From Mariniphaga sp041687215 (GTDB lineage: Bacteria > Bacteroidota > Bacteroidia > Bacteroidales > Prolixibacteraceae): a stretch of DNA of 64,000 nt. Below, one piece after another: positions 44,385 through 51,276 of the stretch (positions are counted from its first letter, which is position 1; each line of letters begins with the position of its first letter). The notes under the pieces were generated by a model. That model was not told the origin of the DNA. It saw nothing but the letters and a program-made list of their open reading frames with translations, and did not search any database. The stretch spans positions 1-64,000 of the forward strand of contig NZ_JAWLCI010000009.1 in the NCBI RefSeq assembly GCF_041687215.1, given 5' to 3'. A program made the translations under genes and the position numbers.

Positions 44385-44715
44385 TGTCAGGTCAGACGCT
44401 TGTTATTCGATGGTGTCACTTCGAGTGCACACCCAATTTTATTGGGAATAATGAGAAAATGACAGAGAAGCCGAAACAAGTTCGGCATGACGTTCTAAGT
44501 TTATTCGCATTTTTATTAAAGTACGTCACCCTGAACTTCCTGCCCGACGTTCAGGCGGGGTTTCAGGGTCTGCTATTAAATCTGTCATTGGCAACCTGAG
44601 GCACGAAGGTGAGCCCGCCTGAATGAATTCGTCTGGCAGGAAATCTGTTTCAAATTCAGAGATTTCTCATTGTAAACTCGTTGAAACGACATTTCATGAC
44701 AAACTTGAAATCTTT
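44385..44715. repeat. Nested palindromic repeat cluster
   Basis: Non-coding. Three related palindromes: GCCGAA/TTCGGC at 44470-44486; an ACCCTGAA/TTCAGGGT pair at 44528-44535 and 44562-44569 with a 21-base element in its loop (44539-44559); and a second, inverted and slightly longer copy of that element at 44614-44640. Both copies start CCTGCC and end TTCAGGCGGG. The layout resembles dispersed REP-like elements and not a gene. Confidence 0.7.
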
Positions 44716-45600
44716 TTAAAAATGCCTGATTAACAATTCGGTAATACTCCTCAAGTTTTCAAACCATTTAGGATTTAGCGGCCACATTTCCACTACTTCT
44801 CCATCGATTTCCTCGGCAAACACGCGGGCCTGCTCCCGGTCGAAGTCGCTCTGAATGTAAATAGCCCGGATATTTTCCTTCCTGGCGAAATCGACCAGGG
44901 CGGCCATCCGTTGCGGAGTGGGTTCCTTGCCGCCGGGTTCCAGCGAGTACTGAATCAGCCCGTATTCGCGTGCAAAGTAGGACAGACTGGGATGGAACAA
45001 GATAATCTGACGTCCTTCAAAATTCTTCAATTTATCCCTGATTTCATCATCCAGTTCGTCAATTTCTTCAACAAAGCGGGCTAAATTTTCCTGATATTTA
45101 ATTTTATTTTCGGGATTTAACAAAACAAGTTCCTCAGTAATACGACCGGCCATTTGTTTTACCAGCGTGGGAGAAAGCCAGGTGTGCGGGTTAATTCCTC
45201 CGGTGGAGCTTTTTTCACCCGACGGAAGATATTCATCGGTAATTAAATCCAGCCCCTCCGAAAGATTCTCAACCTTCATTTTCCGGTTGGCTTGTTCAAT
45301 TTTATCTTTCCAGGAATACTCAAAACCGATGTATCCAATGCGGAACCAGACTTCAGAACGGGAAATGTTTTTTAACTGCGAGGGAATAAGCGTAAAATCT
45401 GCCGGACTTGACCCGGGCTGAAGCAAAACATTAATTTCAAAATCGTTGCCGGCAATTTCTTCCACAAAAGTTTTTATGGGTAAAATACTGACTGTTACTA
45501 CAGGTTTTTCTTCCACTTCATTTTTGCCCTTTTGCGAGCCACACGCAAAAAGCATGGCGGTTAAAATAATTACCAGTGTTTTTATTACATTAAACATCAT
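44716..45600 (-). CDS. Metal ABC transporter substrate-binding lipoprotein (ZnuA-like)
   Basis: 294 residues. Lipoprotein signal with Cys20 (MLFACGS). The cluster A-I fold is marked by VTVSILPIKTFVEEIAG, LQPGSSPADFTLIPSQ (here a Phe/Thr site in place of the usual His), GGINPHTWLSP with one metal His, and IILFHPSLSYFAREYGL with another. The final acidic ligand lies in IQSDFDREQARVFAEEI. A His-rich loop as in ZnuA is missing. No permease or ATPase gene is adjacent, so it is an orphan. Zn or Mn cargo is likely but unproven. Confidence 0.87.
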   Translation of the reverse strand: MMFNVIKTLVIILTAMLFACGSQKGKNEVEEKPVVTVSILPIKTFVEEIAGNDFEINVLLQPGSSPADFTLIPSQLKNISRSEVWFRIGYIGFEYSWKDKIEQANRKMKVENLSEGLDLITDEYLPSGEKSSTGGINPHTWLSPTLVKQMAGRITEELVLLNPENKIKYQENLARFVEEIDELDDEIRDKLKNFEGRQIILFHPSLSYFAREYGLIQYSLEPGGKEPTPQRMAALVDFARKENIRAIYIQSDFDREQARVFAEEIDGEVVEMWPLNPKWFENLRSITELLIRHF

Positions 45601-45639
45601 TCCCGAATAAAAGATTTGTTTGCCGAATGTACGTATTAT

Positions 45640-46029
45640 TTATAACTCTTTTTTAGCTTCTTTCAGTTCAAACATGTTTCCACTTTTGTCCCAGATAAAA
45701 AAAGTATTGTTTCCTCCCGAATTAATTTTTACTACTGTTTTGTACCCCCTTTGTTGTGCTTTGAAATAAATAACTTTACAACCGAAATACTCAAAACACA
45801 AATGAGGAAAAATTTTCACTCTTTTCTCCGGGTAAAGAAATATTTCAAGTCCAATACTGTTTTTTTCCAAAAAGTAAACTTCAATATTTTTATTTACACC
45901 GAAGAATTTTGAAGTGATGGCGGCATCCATCAAAAATTTACGCTGCAACCTGAAACCCAGAATATCTTCATAGAAATTTTCGATTTCTTCTGAATCATTC
46001 ACAGAGAAAGCCGCGTGATTCAATCTCAT
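45640..46029 (-). CDS. VOC family (glyoxalase/dioxygenase-like) protein
   Basis: 129 residues forming two beta-alpha-beta-beta-beta units: RLNHAAFSVNDSEEIENFYEDILGF (His4 as first metal ligand), then FPHLCFEYFGC and FFIWDKSGNMFELKE (Glu ligand near the end). No assignable substrate. Divergent from the putative manganese transporter across an 87-base gap that contains a palindrome. Confidence 0.82.
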   Translation of the reverse strand: MRLNHAAFSVNDSEEIENFYEDILGFRLQRKFLMDAAITSKFFGVNKNIEVYFLEKNSIGLEIFLYPEKRVKIFPHLCFEYFGCKVIYFKAQQRGYKTVVKINSGGNNTFFIWDKSGNMFELKEAKKEL

Positions 46030-46055
46030 TTTTTTGCCATTTAATTCGCAAAATT

Positions 46056-46075
46056 AAATAAACTTTTGTTTATTT
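46056..46075. promoter_or_regulatory. Palindrome between VOC and metal-transporter genes
   Basis: AAATAAAC at 46056-46063 and GTTTATTT at 46068-46075 form a perfect 8-bp inverted repeat with a 4-base centre, flanked by further partial symmetry. The position in a short divergent gap suggests an operator, for example for a metal-sensing repressor. The regulator is not known. Confidence 0.4.
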
Positions 46076-46116
46076 TGCAAATTATTTGGAATTGGTTTAA
46101 ATAAAAATTAGATGCC

Positions 46117-47139
46117 ATGACTGAAGTATTCATCGCAACACTTAAACAAACATTGATGATAACCGCTTTCGTGTTATTTATGATGGTGGTTATTGAATAT
46201 ATCAATGTCCAAAGCCGGAATATCTGGGCAGAAAAACTACAAAAATCACCTTTCCTGCAAATCACTATTGCAGCCCTGTTGGGAATTATGCCGGGATGCA
46301 TGGGTGCGTTCACCGTAGTCTCTTTGTACACACACCGCATGATGGGACTGGCAGGACTTGTAGCCGTAATGATTGCCACTTCGGGCGACGAAGCATTTGT
46401 GATGTTTGCGCTATTCCCGAGCAAAGCACTTTTGCTAAACGGAATCCTGATGATTATTGCAATTGCTACGGGTTGGGTGGTCCATCTTTTTGAACGCAAA
46501 AAAACCACTGATGAAATTCATGGTTTTGAAGTACACCAGGAAGACATCTGCCGCTGTTTCGATAAAACAATCGTTTTTCCCCAGCTTAAAAAAATTACTT
46601 TCGAACGTTCTTTGCTCATAATATCCACATTTCTTTTTACACTAATGATTGTTATTGGAGTCCTTGGCCCCAATGAATGGAACTGGAAAAAATTTACATT
46701 TCTCGTTGGAGCTTTATTTTTGCTTTTTATATTCTTCACAGTCCCCAACCATTTTTTGAAAGAACATTTATACAACCACATTCTTAAAAAGCATTTGCTG
46801 CGTATTTTCCTTTGGACATGGGGCGCCTTTCTGGTGTTGCACTTTGTAAAATCGAATCTTGCGCTTACCAGCCTGATGAAAAACAACCTGGATGTGGTGT
46901 TGTTGATTGCAGTTCTTATGGGAATTATCCCCGAATCCGGACCTCATCTGTTTTTGGTTACACTGTTTTCACAAAACCTGCTTCCTTTCAGTATTTTGCT
47001 GGCCAACTCCATTGTGCAGGACGGTCACGGCATGTTGCCGTTGCTGGCAGAATCGAGAAAAGACTTTTTGAAAGTAAAAGTGATAAATTTACTGGTGGGT
47101 TTGTTGGTGGGTTATTTATTACTTGTTTTTAACATGTAA
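46117..47139 (+). CDS. Putative manganese / heavy-metal transporter (ArsP_2 type)
   Basis: 340 residues with about nine to ten transmembrane helices in two halves. The repeated signature is PGCMGAFTVVSLYTHRMMG in the first half and PESGPHLFLVTLFSQNLLP in the second, with ATSGDEAFVMFALFP nearby. These match the putative 10-TM metal exporter family often annotated as a manganese transporter. A cytoplasmic His/Cys-containing loop (HGFEVHQEDICRCFD) sits in the middle. It lies divergent to the VOC gene and 14 bases before the methyltransferase-like membrane protein. Confidence 0.82.
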   Translation: MTEVFIATLKQTLMITAFVLFMMVVIEYINVQSRNIWAEKLQKSPFLQITIAALLGIMPGCMGAFTVVSLYTHRMMGLAGLVAVMIATSGDEAFVMFALFPSKALLLNGILMIIAIATGWVVHLFERKKTTDEIHGFEVHQEDICRCFDKTIVFPQLKKITFERSLLIISTFLFTLMIVIGVLGPNEWNWKKFTFLVGALFLLFIFFTVPNHFLKEHLYNHILKKHLLRIFLWTWGAFLVLHFVKSNLALTSLMKNNLDVVLLIAVLMGIIPESGPHLFLVTLFSQNLLPFSILLANSIVQDGHGMLPLLAESRKDFLKVKVINLLVGLLVGYLLLVFNM

Positions 47140-47153
47140 ATTTTTTGAATGCA

Positions 47154-47600
47154 ATGGAAAGAAAAATAATGCCGACAACCTGGTTTTTAGGTTTTCTTGC
47201 AATCACAATTCTTTTGAATTTTGTGATTGGAGAAAAAAGAATGATTCCATTTCCTTACAATCAATTGGGATGGATTCCTGTAATTTTAGGAATAGCGTTC
47301 AACCTTTGGACAGACAATCTTTTCAAAAAACACCAAACAACGGTCAAGCCGTATCTGAAACCATCTTGTTTTATTATAAAAGGTCCGTTTTGTATCAGCC
47401 GTAATCCAATGTACCTCGGCATGTTGTTCATTCTTGCAGGCACAGCAATTTTGCTAAAATCTGTCCTTTTAATTTTACCGTCATTTTTTTTTGTATTTAT
47501 TATGGAAAGTTTTTATATCCGAAAAGAAGAACTATATCTGAAAGAGCAGTTCGGTGAAGACTTTTTGAAATACAAGCTAAAGGTTCGCCGGTGGTTGTAG
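47154..47600 (+). CDS. Isoprenylcysteine carboxyl methyltransferase-like membrane protein
   Basis: 148 residues from the ATG at 47154; a TTG at 47145 is in frame. Several hydrophobic helices plus the family signature CISRNPMYLGMLFI and the C-terminal RKEELYLKEQFGEDFLKYKLKVRRW place it in the ICMT/PEMT-like family (NnrU-related). These are SAM-dependent membrane methyltransferases; the bacterial substrate is generally unknown. Likely co-transcribed with the metal transporter. Confidence 0.87.
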   Translation: MERKIMPTTWFLGFLAITILLNFVIGEKRMIPFPYNQLGWIPVILGIAFNLWTDNLFKKHQTTVKPYLKPSCFIIKGPFCISRNPMYLGMLFILAGTAILLKSVLLILPSFFFVFIMESFYIRKEELYLKEQFGEDFLKYKLKVRRWL

Positions 47601-47648
47601 CTTTGATAATTTCAAGCATTTGTTTAATTTTGTAACAAAAACGAAATC

Positions 47649-48173
47649 ATGAGAATGCCAATTATAATATACGGCTCACCTGTTCTTAGAAAGAAAACTT
47701 TTGAGCTTGATGCCGGAGACGACTTTGTTCAACTGGCTGAAAACATGAAAGAAACACTCAAAAATGCCGAAGGTATTGGATTGGCAGGCCCACAGGTTGG
47801 GTTGTTGAAAAGCATTTTTTTAGTGGATACCACACCTATAAAAAGTGACGGCATAAAACCCGTCGAAAAAGTTTTTCTGAATCCGGTAATCCTGAACCAC
47901 GATGACAACACCACCTGGTACAACGAAGGTTGTCTGAGCATCCCGGGAATTCATGAAGACATAAAGCGCCCTGAAAAAGTGGAAGTGCGTTACCGTGATC
48001 TTAATTTCGACTGGAAAGAAGAAACATTAACCGGACTGGAAGCCCGTATTTTTCAGCATGAATATGATCATTTGCAGGGAATACTATTTGTGGACAGACT
48101 GAACGCCCTCAGCAGAAAGCTCATTGATGGCAAACTTCGTCAAATTGCAAAAAAGAAATACGTAATCATTTAA
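47649..48173 (+). CDS. def: Peptide deformylase
   Basis: Removes formyl from nascent N-terminal Met. 174 residues with all three motifs: GIGLAGPQVG (about 42-51; Gly in place of the usual second Ala), EGCLSIPG with metal ligand Cys95, and QHEYDHLQG with His137, Glu138 and His141. The C-terminal KLRQIAKKK is complete. A DUF5320-like mini-gene starts 11 bases later. Confidence 0.96.
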   Translation: MRMPIIIYGSPVLRKKTFELDAGDDFVQLAENMKETLKNAEGIGLAGPQVGLLKSIFLVDTTPIKSDGIKPVEKVFLNPVILNHDDNTTWYNEGCLSIPGIHEDIKRPEKVEVRYRDLNFDWKEETLTGLEARIFQHEYDHLQGILFVDRLNALSRKLIDGKLRQIAKKKYVII

Positions 48174-48184
48174 AACGGAAAGTT

Positions 48185-48364
48185 ATGCCAAAATTGAACG
48201 GAACCGGCCCTGACGGAAAAGGCCCGAAAACAGGAAGGGGTTTAGGGAAATGTGAAAAACGGCCTTTTGAAGAATTACTGCAAAAACTAGGTAAAGGATT
48301 GGGTAAACGCCGTAAATCAGGAGGTGGTCAAGGAAAGGGAAATAGATTGAAATATGATAGTTAA
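48185..48364 (+). CDS. DUF5320-like small glycine/lysine-rich protein
   Basis: 59 residues from ATG 48185 to TAA 48362-48364. The start MPKLNGTGPDGKGPKTGRGL, then GKC, matches the DUF5320 pattern of a GDGTGPxGxGPxTGRGxGxC leader. The rest is basic (KRRKSGGGQGKG). DUF5320 genes usually accompany dinitrogenase-cofactor-like or Fe-S carrier genes; here it follows def. Function unknown. Coding is supported by the motif match and its position in a plus-strand run. Confidence 0.72.
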   Translation: MPKLNGTGPDGKGPKTGRGLGKCEKRPFEELLQKLGKGLGKRRKSGGGQGKGNRLKYDS

Positions 48365-48522
48365 TTTAAATTTTTTTTACAACCTCAAGTGGAAGCAAAA
48401 TTTCATGAGTTATTATTGCCGGAAAAATTAGGTTATATTTTGTTTTATTTTTAAAAATCAAGAAGTAAATTTGTTTGACAGACTTTTCTGTGAAAATATC
48501 AACTTTTTTAAAATCCAATATT

Positions 48523-48840
48523 ATGAACGATCAACTTGAACAACAGCCGCAATCTACCCAGCAAACTCCACCACCAAATTATTTGGTATGGGCTATCCTG
48601 ACAACTATTTTATGCTGCCTCCCATTTGGTATTGTTTCCATTGTTTATGCTGCACAGGTAAACTCTAAATGGCAAATGGGCGATTACGAGGGGGCAAAAC
48701 TTTCGAGTAAAAATGCCAAACTCTGGGCATTGATTTCTTTTGGCGTGGCAATTGTTGGCATTATTATTTCATTTTTGCTGGCTATTTTCGGAATATTTGC
48801 CGGGTTAGGATTGGAAGCACTGGAAGGAATTGATATTTAA
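48523..48840 (+). CDS. CD225/dispanin-family membrane protein
   Basis: 105 residues. The ATG at 48523 follows a non-conserved stretch of the frame. Gln/Pro-rich head, then helix 1 with NYLVWAILTTILCCLPFGIVSIVYA, a short loop with AAQVNSKWQMGDYEGAKLSSKNAKLW, and a second transmembrane helix. This is the standard CD225 pattern. The role in bacteria is not known. Pairs with the DUF2752 gene three bases downstream. Confidence 0.85.
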   Translation: MNDQLEQQPQSTQQTPPPNYLVWAILTTILCCLPFGIVSIVYAAQVNSKWQMGDYEGAKLSSKNAKLWALISFGVAIVGIIISFLLAIFGIFAGLGLEALEGIDI

Positions 48841-48843
48841 CCG

Positions 48844-49242
48844 ATGAAAAAAATCATTTATGGCGGACTGCTGATTGCCCTGGCGGCTTTGGCAGTCCTT
48901 TTTTTTGTGCTCGACCCTGCCGAGCATGTTTTTTTCCCCCGGTGCATTTTTCATTCGCTTTCGGGCTGGTATTGCCCGGGATGCGGTTCCCAGCGGGCTA
49001 TTCATAGCTTGTTACACCTGAACATAACCGGTGTGGTTCAAAATAATATTCTGTTTTTGCCGGCAGTGCTCGTCATATTTTATCACTACACACATCCCAT
49101 TTTAAACAAGAAACTCAACTGGCGCCTTCCCAATATTCTTTACTTGAAAAATACGCCCTGGGTTATTTTCGGAATTATCCTGCTGTTTTGGGTATTGCGA
49201 AACCTGACGGTTTATCCGTTTTCTGTTTTGGCTCCCGGATAG
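48844..49242 (+). CDS. DUF2752 membrane protein
   Basis: 132 residues with three hydrophobic helices and the family motif SGWYCPGCGSQRAIHSLLH (Cys pair at about 41-44). The function of the family is unknown; the Cys-X2-Cys suggests metal or redox. Co-transcribed with the CD225 protein, a combination seen repeatedly in Bacteroidota (family knowledge). Confidence 0.88.
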   Translation: MKKIIYGGLLIALAALAVLFFVLDPAEHVFFPRCIFHSLSGWYCPGCGSQRAIHSLLHLNITGVVQNNILFLPAVLVIFYHYTHPILNKKLNWRLPNILYLKNTPWVIFGIILLFWVLRNLTVYPFSVLAPG

Positions 49243-49307
49243 CATCTTTTACTTTACTAAATGCGTGTTATGGTATAAATTTTGAAAGACTTTCAAAAAT
49301 AAAAGCC

Positions 49308-49970
49308 ATGAAACATTTTTTATACCTATTCGCTGTAATCGTACTTTTATCAGCCTGTTCAAATATCAATCAAATTATAACCGTCGATGACGAGTTCAAA
49401 AATGAAAAAAGCATCCGGCTCATTCAGGAACTGGAAAGTTATTCTGATGAAAAGCGCGGACGACTTTTAGGTCCGGATTACATTGTAACCCTAAAAACAC
49501 TGTACATAAAACCGCAAAACCAGGATGGGAAAGTGACTGCAGAACTCACCCTGCAAACAGAAGCAAGGCCGGAAGAGCTCGACTCTCTGATTTTTATTGA
49601 AGCCGATGGAGAAAAATTTCAATTTATATCCCGTGAATATGCAGCCCGTCATTTTGTGAACCGCTCAGTTTCCACAACCACAACCACTTCAGTTGAAAAA
49701 AAGGAAGATAAAGAAAAAGAGGATGACGCTGAAAAAACCACTACCACCGCAGAAACCACTACCACTGACCAACCCCTACAAATAATGAAACGCACCTTTG
49801 AAATACCGCGCGATTTATGGGAAAAATTGAGCCAGGCAGAACAGCTGCGATTTCGTTTTTACATTGAAAGCGAAGGTGTAACAGTTCGATTCACTTCAGC
49901 CAACCGGAAAAAATTTTCCAAACTATTTCATTCAATTCTTTCATTTGAAAAATGGCAAGGTAACTCATAA
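49308..49970 (+). CDS. Lipoprotein with Thr-rich linker, unknown function
   Basis: 220 residues from ATG 49308, chosen because it begins a lipoprotein signal (MKHFLYLFAVIVLLSACSN, Cys17); the frame is open further up, inside the DUF2752 gene. A beta-rich domain (about 25-125) is followed by a charged and Thr-rich linker (VSTTTTTSVEKKEDKEK, then TTTTAETTTTDQ). A second beta segment then ends with FRFYIESEGVTVRFTSANRKK. No family recognised. Convergent with the AmpG-like gene, 14 bases away. Confidence 0.72.
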   Translation: MKHFLYLFAVIVLLSACSNINQIITVDDEFKNEKSIRLIQELESYSDEKRGRLLGPDYIVTLKTLYIKPQNQDGKVTAELTLQTEARPEELDSLIFIEADGEKFQFISREYAARHFVNRSVSTTTTTSVEKKEDKEKEDDAEKTTTTAETTTTDQPLQIMKRTFEIPRDLWEKLSQAEQLRFRFYIESEGVTVRFTSANRKKFSKLFHSILSFEKWQGNS

Positions 49971-49984
49971 AATATTGCTAACCG

Positions 49985-51274
49985 TTACTGTTCTTTCCCG
50001 TTTTTCATTCCAAATTTCGGATCGTACCGCAGGTAATTGATGATAATAAAACCCGGGATGGTGCATAACATTACCCAGATGAAAAAGTATTTGTAGCCAA
50101 TCATCTCCTGAATCCAACCGCTGATCATTCCCGGAAGCATCATGCCCAGCGCCATAAATCCGGTGCAGAGTGCGTAGTGGGCGGTTTTATGCTCACCGTC
50201 GGAAACGTAAATCATGTAAAGCATAAATGCGGTAAATCCAAAACCATATCCAAACTGTTCAATAACAACTGACCCGGTGACAATCCAAAGACTTTCAGGT
50301 TGCACATAGGCCAGCAATACAAACATCAGGTTGGGCAGGTTCATGGTAATAACCATAGGAAGCATCCAGTATTTGAGTCCTTTTCGCGAAACGACAATTC
50401 CTCCGAGAATACCACCAAGCGTAAGTGCAATCATCCCGGCTGTTCCGTAAACAAACCCAATGTTGCTGGTCGAAAGTCCCAGTCCGCCTACTTCCGGATC
50501 GTCGAGCAAGAACGGGGTAGCGAGTTTCACCAGTTGTGCTTCGCCAAGCCTGAAAATCAATATAAATACAATGGAGAGCACAATTCCATCTTTTTTAAAA
50601 AAGGTGACAAATGTTTCCACAAAACCGGCCATTACCTGTTTCAGCGATTTCGATTCGCGTTTTACATCGGAAGTAGGATAAGGCAAAATAAACAGGTGCC
50701 AAATGAAGAACGCCAGAAACAAGGCGGCAAAAACGAAAAAAGTGATACTCCATGCCCACTGGTTGTTGTCGCCAGCAATTTCTTCCATTTGCCCGGCCAG
50801 AATAACCAGCGGACCCTGCCCTGCCAGCATGGCAAACCGGTAAAACGTATTGCGGATTCCCACAAAAAATGCCTGGTCGTGTTTGGAAAGGCCAAGCATG
50901 TAAAACCCGTCGGCAGCAATGTCGTGCGTGGCCGAGCTGAACGCCATCAGCCAGAAAAAAGCAATGGTATATTGAAAGAATTTGTCTGCCGGTAGCGTAA
51001 ACGCAACTCCGGCCAGCGCGGCGCCAATCACCAGTTGCATCACCACAATCCAGTACCGTTTGGTTTTCAGGATATCCACAATAGGGCTCCAAAGCGGTTT
51101 AATCACCCAGGGCAGGTAAAGCCAACTCGTGTACAATGCAATATCGGTATTGGAAATATCGAGACGTTTGTACATGATTACAGAAACGGTCATTACAAAA
51201 ACGTAGGGAAGCCCTTCGGCAAAATAAAGGGTGGGAATCCATGCCCACGGGTTACGGGTTGCTGGTTTCGACAT
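49985..51274 (-). CDS. AmpG-like MFS permease
   Basis: 429 residues with about 12 transmembrane helices. The AmpG/PAT signature appears as WAWIPTLYFAEGLPYVFV, LYLPWVIKPLWSPIVD, ATHDIAADGFYMLGLSKHDQAFFVGIRNTFYRFAML and FGYGFGFTAFMLYMIYVS. AmpG proteins import GlcNAc-anhydro-muropeptides in Gram-negatives. Its start lies two bases after the stop of the GH9-CE4 enzyme, and a SpoIID-type protein is upstream, which supports uptake of cell-wall fragments. Exact substrate is inference. Confidence 0.88.
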   Translation of the reverse strand: MSKPATRNPWAWIPTLYFAEGLPYVFVMTVSVIMYKRLDISNTDIALYTSWLYLPWVIKPLWSPIVDILKTKRYWIVVMQLVIGAALAGVAFTLPADKFFQYTIAFFWLMAFSSATHDIAADGFYMLGLSKHDQAFFVGIRNTFYRFAMLAGQGPLVILAGQMEEIAGDNNQWAWSITFFVFAALFLAFFIWHLFILPYPTSDVKRESKSLKQVMAGFVETFVTFFKKDGIVLSIVFILIFRLGEAQLVKLATPFLLDDPEVGGLGLSTSNIGFVYGTAGMIALTLGGILGGIVVSRKGLKYWMLPMVITMNLPNLMFVLLAYVQPESLWIVTGSVVIEQFGYGFGFTAFMLYMIYVSDGEHKTAHYALCTGFMALGMMLPGMISGWIQEMIGYKYFFIWVMLCTIPGFIIINYLRYDPKFGMKNGKEQ

Positions 51275-51276
51275 AA

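Noticed and set aside
44384..44599. 71-residue open frame on + after cobO
   Set aside because: It runs through the palindromic repeat cluster, has no family features and looks like an accidental frame across repeats.
49660..49770. Tandem repeat of Thr codons
   Set aside because: It is low-complexity linker coding within the lipoprotein gene and does not form a regular DNA repeat.
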